Below are positions 1 through 11,345 of a stretch of DNA of 64,000 bases, piece by piece. The stretch covers positions 1,498,389 through 1,562,388 of the forward strand of contig JAJGOT010000154.1 of NCBI GenBank assembly GCA_022457155.1, read 5' to 3'. The notes below the pieces were generated by a model. It did no database searches. It saw only the letters and a list, made by a program, of their open reading frames with translations, and was not told the origin of the DNA. This DNA comes from Cladopsammia gracilis (lineage: Eukaryota; Cnidaria; Anthozoa; Scleractinia; Dendrophylliidae). The translations under genes were made by a program, and so were the position numbers. Positions within the stretch are counted from its first letter, which is position 1. The number at the start of each line of letters is the position of its first letter.

Positions 1-193
1 ACGGCGACGCAAACGCCAACCAAGTCCCAAGTAAAGGCCCTTCTCCGCTTTTTCAAATTCAAAATGGCGGGTCGTGCGGAGAAAAGTTAACACTCGTTTC
101 CATCTCTCAAACTGACCTTGGACACCTTATGAGGTTTTACATAACATAGTATTTTTTTTATCGTTATACCGTAGTACTGACGTACACGAGAAC

Positions 194-230
<37 letters not shown>
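194..230. repeat. (GTA)n microsatellite
   Basis: About twelve uninterrupted AGT/GTA triplets inside the inverted-repeat element. Confidence 0.9.
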
Positions 231-674
231 ATAGTAAACTTTATTTGAGTGTCAAAATATTTAGCTTTTTACTAGCTAATTGTGGACACTAAAAAAGTAA
301 AAATAAATATAAATTATGCTAAGATGAGTTAAAATTTTTCAATCCTTCAATTATTTTATTTTTCTAAAATATTTACATTTAAAACGTGATATAAAATAAT
401 CGATCAATATGCAAGGTCATTAAAAATATGAATTATGAATTAACTACTTAGACCCAGACTCCTCCCAATACTCAAGATGAATTAACTACGGGCAGAGAAC
501 CCGGAGAACTGAGGGAACGGAGCTTCGGTTAAGAAAAGAGTAGCGTTTTGGGGTTTAGCATTGATCTACAGTGTATAGGGTTAAGCACTGATTTGAAAAT
601 GGTTAGCTTCCATTTATTGTTATGGGTAACTCTATAAATATGTTAAAAATTATATTTCCCCTGAGCTTGTCCAT

Positions 675-730
675 GTTGGTACAATGGATAAGGATGTTAG
701 TTATGAAGCGAACGACTCGGGTTCGAGGCA
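675..730 (+). repeat. tRNA-derived (SINE-like) fragment
   Basis: A box-A-like stretch (TGGTACAATGGATAAGGAT) is followed by a box-B-like GGGTTCGAGGC at tRNA-like spacing, but no acceptor stem can be folded. Best read as a decayed SINE promoter, not a tRNA gene. Confidence 0.4.
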
Positions 731-1215
731 TACACATTCTGATCTTTTTTTCTAATTTTACTCTAAAGTGTGAAATAGGTTTTACTTCATGTAACTTAAA
801 GTGAAAAGGAAGGTCAGTTTGAGATATGGAAACGAGTGTTTACCGCGGAGAAGTCTCCGCCATTTTGGATTTGAAAAAGCAAAGACGATCCAGGGGACGA
901 GGTAGCGCAAACGCAAACGCAAGCACAGTACAATACGCAGGCGTGTTTGAACATCCGAAGATGGCGGACGAAAATGGCGAAGATCCCAAGATAGTTTCAA
1001 CTTCAACCGTGGAGGTATGGAACGAGACATTTTTTCACCTGGAGTTAGCGTTTACGTTGCCCTCGTTCCGCGTGAAATGCAAACGCAAGCGCAAGGAAAT
1101 GGAAAATTTTCCATTTATTGTGTCGGCGCTTGTGTTTACCATTGCATCAGTTGATAGTTCACACCTGGTGTTGCTTGCGCTTTCGCTTGCGTTTGCGTTT
1201 GCTTCGCCCGTGTAA

Positions 1216-2055
1216 ACCAGCCTTATAATAGACTACGTTGGCTTGAAATCTGGAATGATCGGGTTGCCCGATCTTTCCAATTCAGGACCCTGTTGAGAGT
1301 TGTACCATAACCGTGGAAAGTGATGCTACGTCTTCTTCTATCACAACTACTGCTGTGTTCATTGAGCCACTGAGTTATACACGGGAAAGTAGTCGTTATT
1401 TACTCCGAGCGAGCCAGACTCCCCCCAATACTCAAGTTGATTTTACTGAAATGGAAAGGCAAAAGGGAGTCACTATAAAATAAAACTATAAAACTCAGAG
1501 TATGGTTGTTTTGCTCTTCGAAAATTTATTTGATATATTCTTCTAAATGGTCTGTAAGCATTGAGTCATGATTGCGTATATGGCAAAGGTACTTAGTTTT
1601 AATTTGAGGCCGTTTTGACCAAAACGTCAAAACGCCCATGGCATAGCTCCATTAAGCGGTGTTAAATATCCAGCCTACCAATCCAGTTTATAAAGCTTAT
1701 TTTCGGTGTCGTCTTTACGTCTCCGACAACCAGCATGAAACTTGGCTTTTTCGGCGTTTAAAAAATACACAGCTAGTTTGACACCTGTTTTTCTAATTAA
1801 CGATGACATGTAATGCTTGAAATTATCCCATTGATTGACAAGGTCTACGGGATCTTCATTAAAAGATAATCATAAATAAACCTAATATTATATTTCTGCG
1901 CCAATTAAAACGCGGAATAGTTTTTTTCGCTAAAAAAAAAAAACATTAAAAGGTTAAACAAGCCCACTGATAATAGTGTATGATAATTACAGCGACAAAA
2001 CAACGACCAGCACTTTGCAATGATAAGTTAAACTAGAGCTGCCTTACTTTTCAAG
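1216..2055. other. Intergenic, upstream of the first GPCR gene
   Basis: AT-rich DNA with homopolymer runs. I see no exon, RNA gene or convincing promoter motif here. Confidence 0.6.
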
Positions 2056-3090
2056 ATGAACCAAAGCAGTTTTAACTCTTCTTTTCCCGCCTCGTATGAA
2101 AGCATCGTTTTTGCCACATTGTACTCGTTCATCGTTTTCTTCGGCGTTTTAGGAAACGGAATTGTAATCACCATCGTACGAAAAACACCATCAATGCACA
2201 CGCCAACAAACTGTCTGCTGACGAATTTGGCCGTGGCGGATTTGATAACACTGTTATTTTGTCCCGGCTTCTATGAATTTGCTTTAAAAAATTCTCGATT
2301 CAGCGCTACATTTGGGGACATCATGTGCAAGATTTTTGTTGGAAACGCGACTGTTTGTGTTGCCTTCGACGCCTCTGTGTTAACTCTTTGTGTAATTGCA
2401 ATAGAGCGGTACATAGGTATTGTCAAACCATTTAACAGCGAGTGGAAGCTGACAAAAAAGAAAGCGTGCTCAGCTGTTACTGTAGTTTGGCTTACGGCAG
2501 TTTCTAGCAGCTTTCCGGACATTTTATGGACGAGATACACTACGGAGCAAACTCATTACTCATATACTTGCATGCGTCCCTGGACTGCGCATGAGTTTAG
2601 CCAGTCATTAAAAGTGAAAGCTTACATCGTCAGTCATTCTGTCATTTTAATCGTATTTCCTTCAATTGTAATTTCATTTTGTTATATTTCTGCCTTTTCA
2701 TCGCTGAAGTGGAGCCCGGGAGAATCGGTGCCGGACGAAACCAGTAGAAAGAACATGAGAAGGCTTTGCAAACTCTTGGTTTCACTGGCGGTGGCATTTT
2801 GCGCACTCTGTCTTCCATTCGCAGGTTTCTTTTTCTACGTTGCTTCGCGCGATCAAAACCAACTTACCAGTTCATCTCTGTTTCTCGCTCACAGAACTGT
2901 TCGTTTTTTGACATTTTCCAACTCTTTTGTTAATCCACTTATATACGCTGCTCAAAGCCCAAATTACAGAGATGCTCTACAGAAACGACTTTGCTGTAGT
3001 AATAACGCAAACACGGGAAATGAAGTGATCAATATGGTGAGTAGAAGAAAACGTAAACGAGATGAAGTTAAACACGAGGAAGATGTGTAA
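2056..3090 (+). CDS. Intronless class A (rhodopsin-like) GPCR 1, peptide-receptor type
   Basis: A 344-residue seven-helix receptor in one exon. Seen: N-glycosylation sequons near the N terminus (N2, N7); N34 of TM1 (GNGI); D62 of TM2 (LAVADL); C91 at the start of TM3 and C172 in the second extracellular loop, the expected disulfide; the ERY motif at 117-119; W145 in TM4; P202 in TM5; P254 in a CLPF motif of TM6; NPLIY at 293-297; a Cys pair at 313-314 that could be palmitoylated; and a basic tail. Length and motifs fit amine/peptide class A receptors, and the short loops and RKTPSMHT first intracellular loop recall galanin/allatostatin/neuropeptide-type receptors, but the ligand cannot be assigned. 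It is a clear paralogue of the receptors at 5.1-6.1 and 11.3-12.4 kb (shared TM1-TM2 block and C-x-RPW loop motif). The start is the first ATG of the frame. Confidence 0.93.
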   Translation: MNQSSFNSSFPASYESIVFATLYSFIVFFGVLGNGIVITIVRKTPSMHTPTNCLLTNLAVADLITLLFCPGFYEFALKNSRFSATFGDIMCKIFVGNATVCVAFDASVLTLCVIAIERYIGIVKPFNSEWKLTKKKACSAVTVVWLTAVSSSFPDILWTRYTTEQTHYSYTCMRPWTAHEFSQSLKVKAYIVSHSVILIVFPSIVISFCYISAFSSLKWSPGESVPDETSRKNMRRLCKLLVSLAVAFCALCLPFAGFFFYVASRDQNQLTSSSLFLAHRTVRFLTFSNSFVNPLIYAAQSPNYRDALQKRLCCSNNANTGNEVINMVSRRKRKRDEVKHEEDV

Positions 3091-3255
3091 CTGTCTGACC
3101 GCATACATGTGTTCAGCCACGGCGTGCGCCAAGATATCCTAAACGCTCAGTTTCATCAGTGTCTAGAAAATGTACGTATAATTGAGGGTTTTTTTTTTCA
3201 GTTTAACGGTCTTTGCCAATTGAACTTCCGCAGTGCCTAGTACTATAAACATCAA

Positions 3256-3286
3256 AATAAAATGAACAAATAAATAAATAAATAAA
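3256..3286 (+). terminator. Poly(A) signal cluster of GPCR 1
   Basis: AATAAA at 3256, then several overlapping AATAAA repeats, about 165 bases after the stop codon on the same strand. Confidence 0.55.
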
Positions 3287-5092
3287 GAGAATCTTGATGC
3301 GTGTGCTTATGTGTATTAATTAGCTTCCACAGCATGAAATGTTTGCTGATCATGTGTGCATTGTGTTGAGGGTCTGAGTTAGTGCAGTGCGAAGAGAGGG
3401 ACCTGGGTCACATATAGCGAACAAGTGGAATATCGAGTTGAACACGACCAACAGAAATTCCACATCTCCAAGCAGCCATCTATGATTTTGTTTATTATAT
3501 AAACGACTCTATTTACAAAGTTTTAAGCAATTTTCCTAGGATTTTCCGAAGATTTTCGAAACTGATCCGAATACTAGCCGCTGGTTGTGCTAACGTTTCC
3601 GATCATTTTTCGAAATTTTCCGAGGATTGCCGAAGACGTCCGAAGATTTCTGAGAAAGATCACATCGAAACGAAGATAAAATTCTGTGATATCTTCACAT
3701 GTGTTGAGATATGATTTATGTGTTGAGATATGATTTATGATTTAAAGTTTATGTAAGCTTATATGTAATCGTATGGGTCCGAGTAAAATTAGGGATTAAT
3801 ATCACGCGTGTTTTCAGAAGCCAAGATTTAACACAATATATATAATTGCATCCTGTTTGGCGTAAAATGCTGTAATTCACCTATAGAATTCCTTTCTTAG
3901 GTATCAACCGATTTCCTTACTTTTTATAACAAAATCTCCGGCAAAACATGCGAGCGCTCCGTTTGTTCTTCAAAATCCCGCCAAGCCAACTGAATGCAAC
4001 GAGACGACGCACTCAATCAATCAAAAGTGAGAAATTTTGATGCTCGACCAATCAGGAGCGAGTAATTTTGCCCTCAATAAAGAAAAAAATGCCCTTTTTG
4101 TCAGCCAATCAGCATTCAGTAATTTTTCCCTCTATATTATAAATAATAAAATGAAGTACACTACCGTTATTCCTAAAATGAGAAAAGAAAACACGAGAAG
4201 ATTTGTGCTCGAAATCTTCAGTTGGGACCATTTTATTTCTCGTAATTAGGGTAACTTGATCGAATTCAGCATGCCACTTTTAATGTAATTTAATCGAAAA
4301 TGACGATCACAAATTAATTAACGTTAACATGTTAAAGGAACGTTAACAATATTGGTCGAATTTCCGTCTTGCATTAGGTTATGTAAACTATACAGGTATG
4401 AAACTACATTATTTATGTTTGCTTTTAATATTTAATAAACTCGGAAATACTATTGCCTTATGCTTACATAGCCCAGCTGATGCAAACATTTAAGAGAGAT
4501 ATAGGGGAGAATACGAAAGTTCTCAAGTCAGGAGCGGCAACCAACGATACATATTTTTCAAATTTTTGCCATGTTTCTTTTGTTTTCTTTCGCAATTATT
4601 GATTTTTTTTATATCTAATTCAATAATGCAATACTTGTAATTGTCATTGCTTTATAGAGCTACATACATTAAATTGCACGTTGTTCTTCTCGCTACCGTG
4701 GAAACATGTTTTGTAAAATAAGAGGGTTGTCCAATAGACCCAAACTGAGTCGATACGTCTAGGTTTGTAATTAGACGAATCGACTCAGCAAGAAGGTTTT
4801 CAACACTGGGGAGGGTAGCAAATGTGAACGAATCGACTCGATTCGACCCGAATCGCACAATTCGTCCTGTGTTAAGTTGAATCGACTCACCCGAAATCCA
4901 TTTGCAAGACTAATAATTTATCAGAAAAAATAAACCAAGAAGGCTATTAACGCTGGGGAGGGAAGCAAATGTGGACGAATCGACTCGATTCGACTCAAAT
5001 CGAGTGAAATTTGGTATTGTCATGATTTTCAGTGTAAGAATGAACGTGCAAGGTCCTTCCTTGACTCATGGGGTTTTCTTCTTAACTCGTTG
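3287..5092. other. Intergenic with dispersed repeats
   Basis: No gene seen. Bases 3530-3665 hold repeated CCGAAGATTTTCG-type motifs that also occur near 22990-23060 and 56530-56590. Bases 4740-5010 hold inverted and direct copies of a GAATCGACTCGATTCGAC motif. Bases 4010-4130 carry twice-repeated CCAATCAG/AATTTT motifs typical of MITE remnants. Confidence 0.5.
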
Positions 5093-6118
5093 TTATTCTT
5101 GCATTTCCATGTCATGTATTGCTTCATTTGCATTTTTGCTAGACAGGTGGCATATTCCTTTTAGTCCTTTCCTGTAGTTTGAGCTTTGTGCCGCGTAAAG
5201 AAAAGGATTGACGAAAGAGTTCAAGATGAGAAGGAAACGAACTGCTCTGTGGACCAGGTGAAGAGTGTTGTAATCTCGGCTTAATGTACGTTTTGAAATA
5301 GAGCTGACGTAAAGGAAAAACACGGCAAAAGGCATACAGCAAAGGACAAAGGCGACCGCGAGAGATACCAGCAACTTTAAAAGGCGTTTCTTAGATTGCT
5401 CTTCTTCCACATTAGCTGGACTTTCATGACATATATCCCCACTGAAATATACTCCATAGAAAATACGTGAATAGCAAAACAAAATTACAACTGTGGGCGT
5501 TATTATAAACAACAAGCAGAACACGATTATGTAGGCCTTTTTGAATCCCTCGAGCTTATTGAGAGTCCATGGACGATTGCATGGATATTTTGTATTTTCC
5601 TTTTCATAGCTGTTAGATAAAAGTCCGGGTAAACAGACAAGTGAAGCTATCGTCCAAGTTGCTGCAATTACGTAGCAGACGTTATCTTTCCTGAGCCTTG
5701 CGTTTGTATGAAACGGTTTCACGAGAGAAAAATAGCGTTCAACAGCGATAACAACCAACATGAAGATAGACTCGAGTATGGTAATAGAGAGAACTGCATT
5801 TCCTGCAAAGACCTTGCAAACAAAGTCTCCGAAAGCTTGGCTTAGTTTGACGTTATTTAAAGCAAAGTCGTAAAAGCCAGGACAAAATAACAAACTCATC
5901 AAATCTGCCACAGCTAAGTTCGTCAGAAGGTAGTTGGTTGTAGTGTGCATTGATGGCGTTTTGCGCACGATGGTAATTATGATACCGTTTCCTAAAACGC
6001 CGAAGAACACGATGAACGAGTACAATGTGGCGAAAACAATGTCTTCCGAAGTTATGTAAATAGTCAAGTCACTCATCATCCCTGACATATTGCTGGAATT
6101 TTTTGAGCTCATGGTCAT
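5093..6118 (-). CDS. Intronless class A GPCR 2, peptide-receptor type
   Basis: A 341-residue receptor counted from the ATG at 6118; the frame is open slightly further up but only to a TTG. Sequons lie in the N-terminal tail. Key residues: N44 (TM1, GNGI), D72 (TM2, LAVADL), C101 and C180 (predicted disulfide), ERY at 127-129, W155 (TM4), P208 (TM5), P263 in a CMPF motif (TM6) and NPFLY at 304-308. The TM1-TM2 region is almost the same as in the receptors at 2.1 and 11.3 kb. It is transcribed towards the first receptor gene, so the pair is convergent. All class A hallmarks are intact and there is no frameshift, so it should be functional. Ligand unknown; a neuropeptide is the best guess from family resemblance. 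Confidence 0.93.
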   Translation of the reverse strand: MTMSSKNSSNMSGMMSDLTIYITSEDIVFATLYSFIVFFGVLGNGIIITIVRKTPSMHTTTNYLLTNLAVADLMSLLFCPGFYDFALNNVKLSQAFGDFVCKVFAGNAVLSITILESIFMLVVIAVERYFSLVKPFHTNARLRKDNVCYVIAATWTIASLVCLPGLLSNSYEKENTKYPCNRPWTLNKLEGFKKAYIIVFCLLFIITPTVVILFCYSRIFYGVYFSGDICHESPANVEEEQSKKRLLKLLVSLAVAFVLCCMPFAVFFLYVSSISKRTLSRDYNTLHLVHRAVRFLLILNSFVNPFLYAAQSSNYRKGLKGICHLSSKNANEAIHDMEMQE

Positions 6119-6441
6119 GCACAAAGACTGACATTAACCAATATACAATGGTATATAACTTCTGAATTTAGCTACCTCATATAGTTTCTTTTTTAACTTA
6201 ATACTTTGTCTTTTTAGACGACATGTTATGACATGATATGACATGATATTTACAAACACCCGTCTCAATAATGAATTCGTTAAATATTCAAAACACTGAA
6301 GTCATGCGATGTTTTAGAAAATGGTTCGGTAATTTTCAATCATATTAAATATTAATTAAGGTCCTTTTGAGTCGTCTCTTTTAGCTTCTCAATAACGTCT
6401 CAATACTGGACAGTTTGTAAGATAAAGTTAGCACTAAATAA

Positions 6442-6561
6442 GGCCCAGTTCAAACGTCGAACTTCACATGTGCCGAACCTAATGCAAATGAGCAAAATCT
6501 ATTGTTCTTGCTAATTTGCATTAGGTTCGGCACATGTGAAGTTCGACTTTTGAACTGGGCC
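6442..6561. mobile_element. 120-bp palindromic MITE, TAA target duplication (Harbinger-like)
   Basis: Nearly the whole element is an inverted repeat: it starts GGCCCAGTTCAAACGTCG and ends with the complement. It is flanked by TAA at 6439-6441 and 6562-6564. A second 120-bp copy with TTA duplications lies at 46907-47026. Short length, near-perfect hairpin and a 3-bp TWA duplication are typical of PIF/Harbinger MITEs. Confidence 0.85.
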
Positions 6562-6726
6562 TAACTCACTGGAAAAGACGGGCAGAGGAAGGCTCAGTGA
6601 CGAAGTAAGGAGGCGTCAGATGGAAATTTATCGGGCACATCCTTAGGCAGGAACCAAACGACAATTGCCGTACGGCTCTAACTTGGGAAGTAAGAGAGAG
6701 AGGCCAAAAACAACGTGGTGACTGAC

Positions 6727-6728
<2 letters not shown>

Positions 6729-6778
<50 letters not shown>
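6729..6778. repeat. (TA)n microsatellite
   Basis: About 25 TA dinucleotides in a row. Confidence 0.95.
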
Positions 6779-6779
<1 letters not shown>

Positions 6780-6945
6780 CAAATTAGTGTGGGAAGGGAG
6801 ATATGGACAACTAATTGCCTCATAATCTTTGGATCACCAACTTATTCTCGTTAGGAAGGCGATTCACAGCGATTTCTGAAATATATACATAGACAGTTAA
6901 AGTGAGAACAGAAATTTTCACAACAAAGATTATGAGTGAAAAAGT

Positions 6946-7016
6946 GCCTCAGCCGGGAGTTGAACCCGGGTCCCCTGATGACCGGACAGATGCCTTAACC
7001 ACTAGGCCACTGAGAC
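6946..7016 (-). repeat. tRNA-like sequence (SINE head or tRNA pseudogene)
   Basis: On the minus strand a 7-bp acceptor stem (GTCTCAG with CTGAGGC), a 4-bp D stem (GCCT/AGGC), box A TGGCCTAGTGG and a perfect 5-bp T stem with GGTTCAACTCC fold as in a tRNA. The anticodon arm is irregular, with a mismatch and no U at position 33, so a working tRNA is unlikely. Part of the 5' end recurs inverted at about 7114-7128. Confidence 0.55.
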
Positions 7017-7211
7017 AACCACACTTACACAAACACAAACAACATATTTGTGGCTTCATAGTGGAAAGCTCTTGGGAGACATTTACACAAATTCTGCAAT
7101 TAGGATCGCGTCGTGTGGTTGTCTCAGAGCAACCGGGATGAGGTGCGTGCAGCAGCACAAGACAGGAGAACTTGGAAAATGAATGTGGGGGCCTTATGTG
7201 CCAATTGTGCT

Positions 7212-7840
7212 AAAAAAAATTGAAGTCCATGGTCCACTTATTCATAATTTTCCAATTTAAGTTATGGTCAAGCAACGAAAGTATCTTTTTGGACGTCTAA
7301 AGTTTGTCGAAAATGAACTTTTCTTGTCCTTGGGCCTGGAACTGTAGTATAAAAAGAAACAGAATGCCAGATCATTGTAACAAACCGTTGAGAATGGCCG
7401 GATCTAGATTTCCAGACCAAGATCAATATTAATACTTGAAATGAAACAAAAGAAACGGCAAACTGATCCTTACGGCAGAAAAACAGAAGCACTGAAACAA
7501 ATAACATGGTGACGCCATCAGTTGTGCAAAAATGTGGTATCGCTTTTCAGACGCTTCAGTATTCCTCGTAAACAAACCACTTTTTAGCTATATTTTTAGC
7601 AGTTTTTCTCAGTTAGAAATGTCCTCCGACGATGAATTTTGATTACCATGTTGACTACGAAGGTCTGCACAACTGTTGACGGCACAAGTCCTAATTTGCA
7701 TATTTTGGCCGCGCGCTGGTTGTCCCATATTTTTGGCTCAAATAGGCCAACTTTGAAGTAAGAAAAAAAAAGATTGCGCGCCTGACCATAACTTAAATTG
7801 GAAAATTATGAATCAGTGAAATATGGACTTCAATTTTTTA
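7212..7840. mobile_element. Inverted-repeat element of about 630 bp
   Basis: The left end (AAAATTGAAGTCCATGG, then ATAATTTTCCAATTTAAGTT and TATGGTCA) is repeated inverted at 7780-7840. No ORF for a transposase is seen inside, so it is non-autonomous. Confidence 0.7.
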
Positions 7841-8235
7841 GTATAAAAACTGGTTGAAAATTTCATTTCATAGGCACTTTAAGTGGACTCGTTTCAAAAG
7901 AATCGTAATCATCATACTGGATTGGTTGTTCTGACAGCGGCAATCAAAGCCTTATAGCCGGCCTAATGGAAAATGCAGCGATAAAAGCTTTTTATGAGTG
8001 GCAAAGTGACAACTGTCCACGTTGATGATAAAATCAGTCTTTGATGAATAGCACAATGGCTCACTAATCGTTTAATTCGCGGTTAAAACTACAAATTGAT
8101 GTGTTTCGATTGAGTCATCTGAAAAAACATTAATCTGGTTATATCATTATATTTCTTTGTTTCTGGTAATCGTGAATGTCCAACATATGATATGCAAATC
8201 GGTCAATGTTAGAAGTTCAGTTCTAACAATATACA

Positions 8236-8373
8236 TGTTGTGGTTCAATTTTATCTTTGGTTCAAATTTTATTTTCCTTTGTTTAAAACTCATTATCATA
8301 CATTATCATAGCCAAAAACAGAGGAAAAACAAATTTGAACCAAGGATAAAATTGAACCACAACATACACAAGG
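8236..8373. repeat. Palindromic element
   Basis: TGTTGTGGTTCAATTTTATC at the left is repeated inverted at the right (GATAAAATTGAACCACAAC), with arms of about 55 bp around a short loop. Confidence 0.7.
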
Positions 8374-8549
8374 GTTTGTAATGGAAAATGAGCTTGGACT
8401 TAAGTGAATAAAAAAAATATTCCTTTGCATTAAAACGTTTTCAAAATATTTTTTTGAACGACATCATATGATTCAAATTTAACCCCTCCCCCCCTGTGGT
8501 CTCACAGCGACCACCTCCCACAAGCGGCCTCCTTGGCCTTGCATTTTGG

Positions 8550-8848
8550 TTGTGCCAAAATCATACCGTCCAGAATGACGTCGGACACCTTGTTGAGACT
8601 CATATAACGTAATGTCGACAATTTTTAAGTGTAAAAAAGAAAATCTAAAATCTCAACTCAGGATTAGGCTTAGGCTTAGGCTTACATAACCTACCGTACC
8701 ACTGTACCACTTAGCTTCTCGGATTTCTTAGCTCTAAATTTAACTATATAAACTGCTACCCCTAACCTCAACAGAAAGCAAACCAGTTACTCCGTTATAT
8801 AAGTCTCAATAAGGTGTCCGACGTCCTTCTGGACGGTATGATTTTGGC
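8550..8848. mobile_element. 299-bp palindromic element with a 17-bp flanking direct repeat
   Basis: The ends form an inverted repeat (GCCAAAATCATACCGTCC, then GACGTCGGACACCTTGTTGA). Identical 17-bp sequences (TTGGCCTTGCATTTTGG) lie directly outside at 8533-8549 and 8849-8865, as a target-site duplication would. Confidence 0.65.
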
Positions 8849-9788
8849 TTGGCCTTGCATTTTGGGGTGATCGCTAACAAGAAGTTCGATTGAAGAGAAC
8901 AGAACAGAAAAAAAAACAACGCGGTAACTCGGAACTTTTTTGTGCGTGCAACCTTGAAGAAAGATTGATAAATTCGAAATATGACGTTGAGATGTTTATC
9001 GAAACAAATAAATGGATCGGAACTGATGGAGCCTGATAAAAGAAATTATTTCATTATCAGATCATAACTTATTCTCGTGAAAGACTTGGGTGGCGGCCGA
9101 CTTTCGTTTGCGGTAAAAAAAAAACGCGCTTAAACATCAGTGTTTACTTATTCGGGTCTACAATGTTTCATGTATTTGGTGATCAAAATTTGTTTAAGGA
9201 CATTTAATTTCTAATCGCGCAGAACGACAAATTGGGTGGAAAATATCCATTACCGATGTTTGCTAAAAATATACAAAGAAGCATTAAAACTGATCAAACA
9301 TTTCACAACAGCATTTGCACCCCCCCCCCCCCCCCTCTCCCCGCCCCAGAAAAGGAGGATAACAGTAAACCCATGAGTTTTCCGTCTAGTCTTATTCGAT
9401 TTCAGTTTCTAAGGTGCCAATACTCTTCAATTCAAGTCACAATTATCGAAAAAAAGGTGGTATTCAAACTCATTCTCATTCAGTCCGCATCTGTCCAATA
9501 GCAGAAATATATGAGAGAACCCCGTATATCTACAAATTAAAACTTTCTTAAACATTTATCGGCTGTCGAACTTCTGCCGCATCTTCGACTGAGTCAGTCG
9601 AATATTCGACAAAAAGTTCGACAGATGTTTTGTACTTCGAACTTGACATGTGCCAAATTAAATGCAAATATGTGTAGTTCTCCCCATGCAAAAACATTTG
9701 CACCAGTCTGTTAGGTTGTTTATCTTTATTTTCTAAAATGATTCTTGCAAACTCGTTCGCTCGCAGTTCAAGTTTGTTAATTTTAAAA

Positions 9789-9981
9789 AACAAATTGGCC
9801 ACATTTTTCCATGGTCTGTACTCTTATTTACCACAGAAACGACGTCATAAAATGTTTACAACTTGACAGTGAAACCACTCGCCTAACGGCTCGTAGTTCC
9901 ACTTAAGTTTTGAACATTTTATGATGTCATTTCTATGGTAAACAAGAGTACAGACCACGGAAAAATGCGGTCAATTTGTTA
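9789..9981. repeat. Palindromic MITE-like element
   Basis: The left arm reads CAAATTGGCCACATTTTTCC; the inverted right arm reads CAAATTGACCGCATTTTTCC. The arms continue through TCTGTACTC and the TAAAATGTT block. Confidence 0.7.
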
Positions 9982-10280
9982 AACTTTTCACTCGGTCGAT
10001 TGCCTTAAAACATCGACGCCGCGAAATGTAATGGTAACCTTCCTTACACATGGGGACGGCGTTAGAGGAAGGGGAGAGTGGGGAGTTGGACGCAGGGGTC
10101 CAAAGGTAGGGGAGGGTCCGTGCGTTCATACTCACGAGTTGGCTCATAGGAGCCTTTGATTTTAATAATATGCACTCTATAAAGCGCAGTGAATAAAGAA
10201 GACTAAAGCTGGTATGTTTATAATTTTTGGTTCCGAGTTATGCCTGGTTGTTTTTTTTGGTAAATGATTCTGAACAACAG

Positions 10281-10430
10281 TTTCATAAATGGCGGAGTTT
10301 TATTATTCTTTTATATTCATGCTGATCAGCCTGACTAGCCTCATTTTAGAGTAGCACATGCTAACGAGGCTAGTCAGGCTGCTTAACATGTATATATAAA
10401 AGAATAATTCATCGGCCGCCATTTATGAAA
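10281..10430. repeat. Palindromic element
   Basis: TTTCATAAATGGCGG at the left end matches the inverted right end. An inner palindrome around AGCCTGACTAGCCTC/GAGGCTAGTCAGGCT forms the centre. Confidence 0.65.
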
Positions 10431-11345
10431 AAGGTCTATAAGCTGACGTTTCGAGTGCTAGCTCTTCGCAGGTCCGTTCGCTTTGACGAAGGGCTAGCGC
10501 ACAAAACAACAGCTTCTTGATGTTGCAGGTGTTGCGAACACCAAATAAGGTAAAACAAAATATTCAAAAGACAATAAACAATACCAACACGACACCACAA
10601 TAGCTAACCAACAATAGTTTAAGCAACAGAAAGAAATACCCAACTTATCGCATCAATTCAGTTCATAAAACCAAGTTTTCGTGTTTCACTTCGATCCCCC
10701 ACCACTGACAGTTTCTTTGCAAACTTAAACTCCCTTTCTTCATAGGATTATAGACATCTCAGTTCCGACACTACTTAATCCATGATAATCACCAAGGGTG
10801 ATTTCTTAATTCTTATATTATGCAAATGAAACATATTTATCCATGACAATATTTTTAACACCGAGTAAAATGAATGAAATAAACATTGGCATTGACATTT
10901 TGCAACCGACTATCAATGCCAGTTGGCAGGCCCGTATCTGAAGCGATCGATCAAAATCTGCCATACGCACCAAATGACAGTTTTCGCTTTCGAAGACACA
11001 TTTATTTCATAACTATATTCGTCATTCGTGACTAATTAAGACATTTCAAGTACAACGTCGGTCGCTTAAATAAGGAATAGTTGTAAGCAAACATTACGTT
11101 GTAACTCAGCAAACACTCGACGCTGTCCATTTAGTAGTCACCTGTCCCATCAAACGACTGCTACGGATCCAATTGGACGATATTCGATATTATGATACAA
11201 GATATCAGATCATATCCGCCTGAGGAATCGCGCCAAGTGGTTTCGCACAAATCCCAAGACATTTTGTATCAGCGTGTGAAATTGAAGAGCCAACCAAGAC
11301 ACCCGAACACAATAAAAAACCTGAAAAGAAAGAAGAAGTTTGAAA
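10431..11345. other. Intergenic upstream of GPCR 3
   Basis: Unique-looking AT-rich sequence. It presumably holds the promoter of the third receptor gene, but I see no motif I would defend. Confidence 0.5.

Larger units (their letters stand above)
1..905. repeat. Large inverted-repeat element, cut by the window edge
   Basis: Bases about 41-120 reappear inverted at about 809-880: both arms hold an AAATGGCGG-type stretch, the CTCCGC motif and ACTCGTTTCCATCTC followed by AAACTGACCTT (inverted in the right arm). The arms enclose a (GTA)n run and AT-rich filler. This is the shape of a non-autonomous DNA transposon. The outer left end lies outside the window, so its ends and target duplication cannot be read. 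Confidence 0.5.

Noticed and set aside
826..1215. 129-residue frame on the plus strand
   Set aside because: Overlaps the arm of an inverted-repeat element and simple GCAAACGCAAACGC repeats; no domain.
8662..8686. TTAGGC triplet resembling a telomere repeat
   Set aside because: Only three units, inside a palindromic element; cnidarian telomeres use TTAGGG.
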